Assembly: GCA_938016505.1 (NCBI GenBank)
Contig: CALLWN010000249.1
Coordinates: 1 to 5,108 of the forward strand
Length of the DNA: 5,108 nucleotides
Reading direction: 5' to 3'
From: an uncultured Sphingomonadaceae bacterium
Lineage (GTDB): Bacteria > Pseudomonadota > Alphaproteobacteria > Sphingomonadales > Sphingomonadaceae
Positions 3,559 through 5,108 of the stretch are shown one piece after another (positions within the stretch are counted from its first letter, which is position 1; each line of letters begins with the position of its first letter). The notes under the pieces were generated by a model. It was given only the letters and a program-made list of their open reading frames with translations. It was not told the DNA's origin and did not search any database. The position numbers were made by a program, and so were the translations under genes.

Positions 3559-5108
3559 TCAGCGCGTCATGATCGGGAACCAGAACCGCGGCGGTTTCAC
3601 GGTGCCCAGCAGCCTGGCAATGGCCTCCGGATCGCCCTCGAGCTGCGCCTTCCCGGAGGCCACCGCCTCCCTGAGGGTCGTCCGCCGCAGCAGCACCGCA
3701 TCGAGCAGCGGGCGCGGCAGGGCAAGCGTGGCCGCTGCATCCGCGAAGGGCTCCGGCCGCCAGTTGAGCACCCCGTTGGCAAGTGAAAGACCGAAGGTCT
3801 GCCCGGTGTCGGTGAGGCGCAGGGTGACGCCCGCGCGAAGGTCGGCAGGCGCATCGATCTGGACCGCGAGCAGCCGGAACAGCCATTCGGCCGGCATCGC
3901 CGCCAGCGTGTCGGCGCTCGCCGTGCGCGTCGGCTCCCGGTCGGGTACGCCCTGGCGCAGCTCCCGCGCGCCCGAGAGATAGACATTGCGCCACGGTCCC
4001 GACTCTGCCTGGTAGCCGAGCTGCTCGAGGCTGTCGGCGAGCAGCAGGGCCGCCGCGCGGTTGTCGGGTTCGGCCAGCACAAGCTTGTGGAGCACCTCGG
4101 CGGTCCAGCGATAGTCGCCGGCGGCGAAGTCGCGCCGGGCCCGCCGCAGCACCGCCGCACCGCCGCCCATATAGGCGATGGTGCGCTTCGCCGCCTCGAC
4201 CGGCGGGTGCGGGTCGAGATTGACCGGGTTGCCGTCGTACCAGCCCATGTAGCGCGGGTAGACGGCGCGCGCATTGTGCCTGAGCGTGCCGTAATAGGGC
4301 CGGTTCGCCCAGCGCAGGCCGATCGCAGGCGGCAGGGTGAGCGTCTCGGCGATCTCGGGGCCGGTCAGCCCCTCGTTCATCAGCCGGACCGACTGGTCGT
4401 GGAGATAGCGGTAAAGGTCGCGCTGGCCCTCGATGTGGGCGCGCACCTCGGCATTGCCCCAGGTCGGCCAGCTGTGGCCGGCGAAGCTCACCTCGGCCTC
4501 CTGCCCCCAGAGCCGCAGCGTCTCGTCGAGCTGTTCTGCCCAGACGCGTGCATCACGCACCACCGCACCGCGGAGCGTCAGGATGTTGTGCATGGTCTGC
4601 ATGGCATTGTCGGCGACGAACAGCGCCTTCCGGTCCGGGAACCAGATGTTCATCTCGGCCGGTGCCTCGCTGCCGGGGGTCATCTGGAAGACCATCCGCA
4701 CGCCGTCGATCACGCGCACCTCGCCGGTCGCGCGGACGATGTCGGTCGGCGGAACCAGGCTGACCGTGCCTGCCGAGGTGGCGATCCCGAGTCCGCTGCC
4801 CGCACTGCCCATCGGCCCCGGCGGCAGGCCCACCCCGTACATGTAGGTCGCCCGCCGGGCCATTGCGTTGCCGGCGATCACATTCTCGGACACGGCGTGC
4901 TCGACGAAATCTTCCGGCGCAAGGATCGGCACCTTGCCGGCCCGGACCTCGGCGTCGGACACGACCGCCCGCGCCCCGCCATAATGGTCGGCATGGCTGT
5001 GCGAGTAGATCACGGCCACCACCGGCCGCGCCCCGAGATGCTCGGTCACCAGCGCATGGGCGGCAGCCGCGGTTTCCACGCTGATGAGCGGGTCGATGAC
5101 GATCCAGC
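3559..5108 (-). CDS. Alkyl sulfatase, metallo-beta-lactamase fold (SdsA1/BDS1 type), N-terminus outside window
   Basis: Zinc hydrolase that cleaves alkyl sulfate esters to sulfate and an alcohol. The frame stays open to the window edge, reading WIVIDPLIS at its start, so 515 residues are visible and about 130 N-terminal ones are missing; location and signal peptide cannot be judged. Numbering from that Trp, the motif HSHADH lies at 36-41, Glu147 in SEAPAEMN, Asp166 in FVADN, Arg179 in LTLRGA and His211 in AGHSWPTWG. The spacings equal those I recall for Pseudomonas SdsA1 (His169, Glu280, Glu299, Arg312, His344), but the bridging Glu is Asp here and the usual HHWPTWG reads HSWPTWG. The alkyl-sulfatase dimerisation domain spans about 290-385, and an SCP2-like C-terminal domain, thought to bind the alkyl chain, about 400-515. 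The TGA is 40 bases before the nitroreductase ATG. The substrate chain length and stereochemistry cannot be predicted. Confidence 0.95.
   Translation of the reverse strand, partial: WIVIDPLISVETAAAAHALVTEHLGARPVVAVIYSHSHADHYGGARAVVSDAEVRAGKVPILAPEDFVEHAVSENVIAGNAMARRATYMYGVGLPPGPMGSAGSGLGIATSAGTVSLVPPTDIVRATGEVRVIDGVRMVFQMTPGSEAPAEMNIWFPDRKALFVADNAMQTMHNILTLRGAVVRDARVWAEQLDETLRLWGQEAEVSFAGHSWPTWGNAEVRAHIEGQRDLYRYLHDQSVRLMNEGLTGPEIAETLTLPPAIGLRWANRPYYGTLRHNARAVYPRYMGWYDGNPVNLDPHPPVEAAKRTIAYMGGGAAVLRRARRDFAAGDYRWTAEVLHKLVLAEPDNRAAALLLADSLEQLGYQAESGPWRNVYLSGARELRQGVPDREPTRTASADTLAAMPAEWLFRLLAVQIDAPADLRAGVTLRLTDTGQTFGLSLANGVLNWRPEPFADAAATLALPRPLLDAVLLRRTTLREAVASGKAQLEGDPEAIARLLGTVKPPRFWFPIMTR

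Noticed and set aside
3260..3994. Minus-strand open frame of 244 codons spanning the nitroreductase and sulfatase ends
   Set aside because: It is out of frame with both genuine products and has no recognisable motif.
5077..5079. GTG at 5079 as the start of the alkyl sulfatase
   Set aside because: The frame continues to the window edge with family-like sequence (WIVIDPLIS), so this is an internal valine.

Overview
The window is GC-rich DNA, about 70% by eye, packed with genes on both strands. It looks like a chromosomal segment of an alphaproteobacterium, and a sphingomonad-type lineage fits best. This placement rests on base composition, on the protein types, and on the style of the small secreted protein; no rRNA or other phylogenetic marker is present. 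I see no mobile element, tRNA, rRNA, CRISPR array or phage gene.

Layout from left to right. (1) Positions 1-1274, plus strand: the C-terminal two-thirds of a long-type (DmdC/FadE-like) acyl-CoA dehydrogenase whose start lies before the window. (2) Positions 1275-1553: a 279-base gap between convergent genes, unusually rich in inverted repeats. It holds two GC-rich hairpins near the two gene ends, a larger imperfect fold, an AT-rich perfect palindrome overlapping a second hairpin, and a tandem 12-base duplication. (3) Positions 1554-2360, minus strand: cysQ, a 3'(2'),5'-bisphosphate nucleotidase of the inositol monophosphatase superfamily. (4) A 37-base divergent gap. (5) Positions 2398-2958, plus strand: a small exported protein of unknown function with an N-terminal two-cysteine motif, an Ala-rich helical middle and a conserved-looking C-terminal module. 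(6) Positions 2955-3518, minus strand: a short YdjA-type nitroreductase. It overlaps gene 5 tail to tail by four bases, so both stop codons share one CTAG. (7) Positions 3559-5108, minus strand: a metallo-beta-lactamase-fold alkyl sulfatase (SdsA1/BDS1 type) lacking only about its first 130 residues, cut by the window edge.

The sulfatase and nitroreductase genes are 40 bases apart on the same strand and probably form an operon. A loose metabolic link is possible: an alkyl sulfatase releases sulfate and a fatty alcohol, oxidised alcohols can feed beta-oxidation (acyl-CoA dehydrogenase), and CysQ removes the PAP made during sulfate assimilation. The genes lie in different transcription units, so this is inference only.

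Most of the window is ordinary metabolic sequence. The points most worth a second look are the structured convergent intergenic region with its AT-rich palindrome, the Glu-to-Asp change at the predicted zinc-bridging position of the alkyl sulfatase, and the exported protein of unknown function. I found no convincing new multi-gene system.
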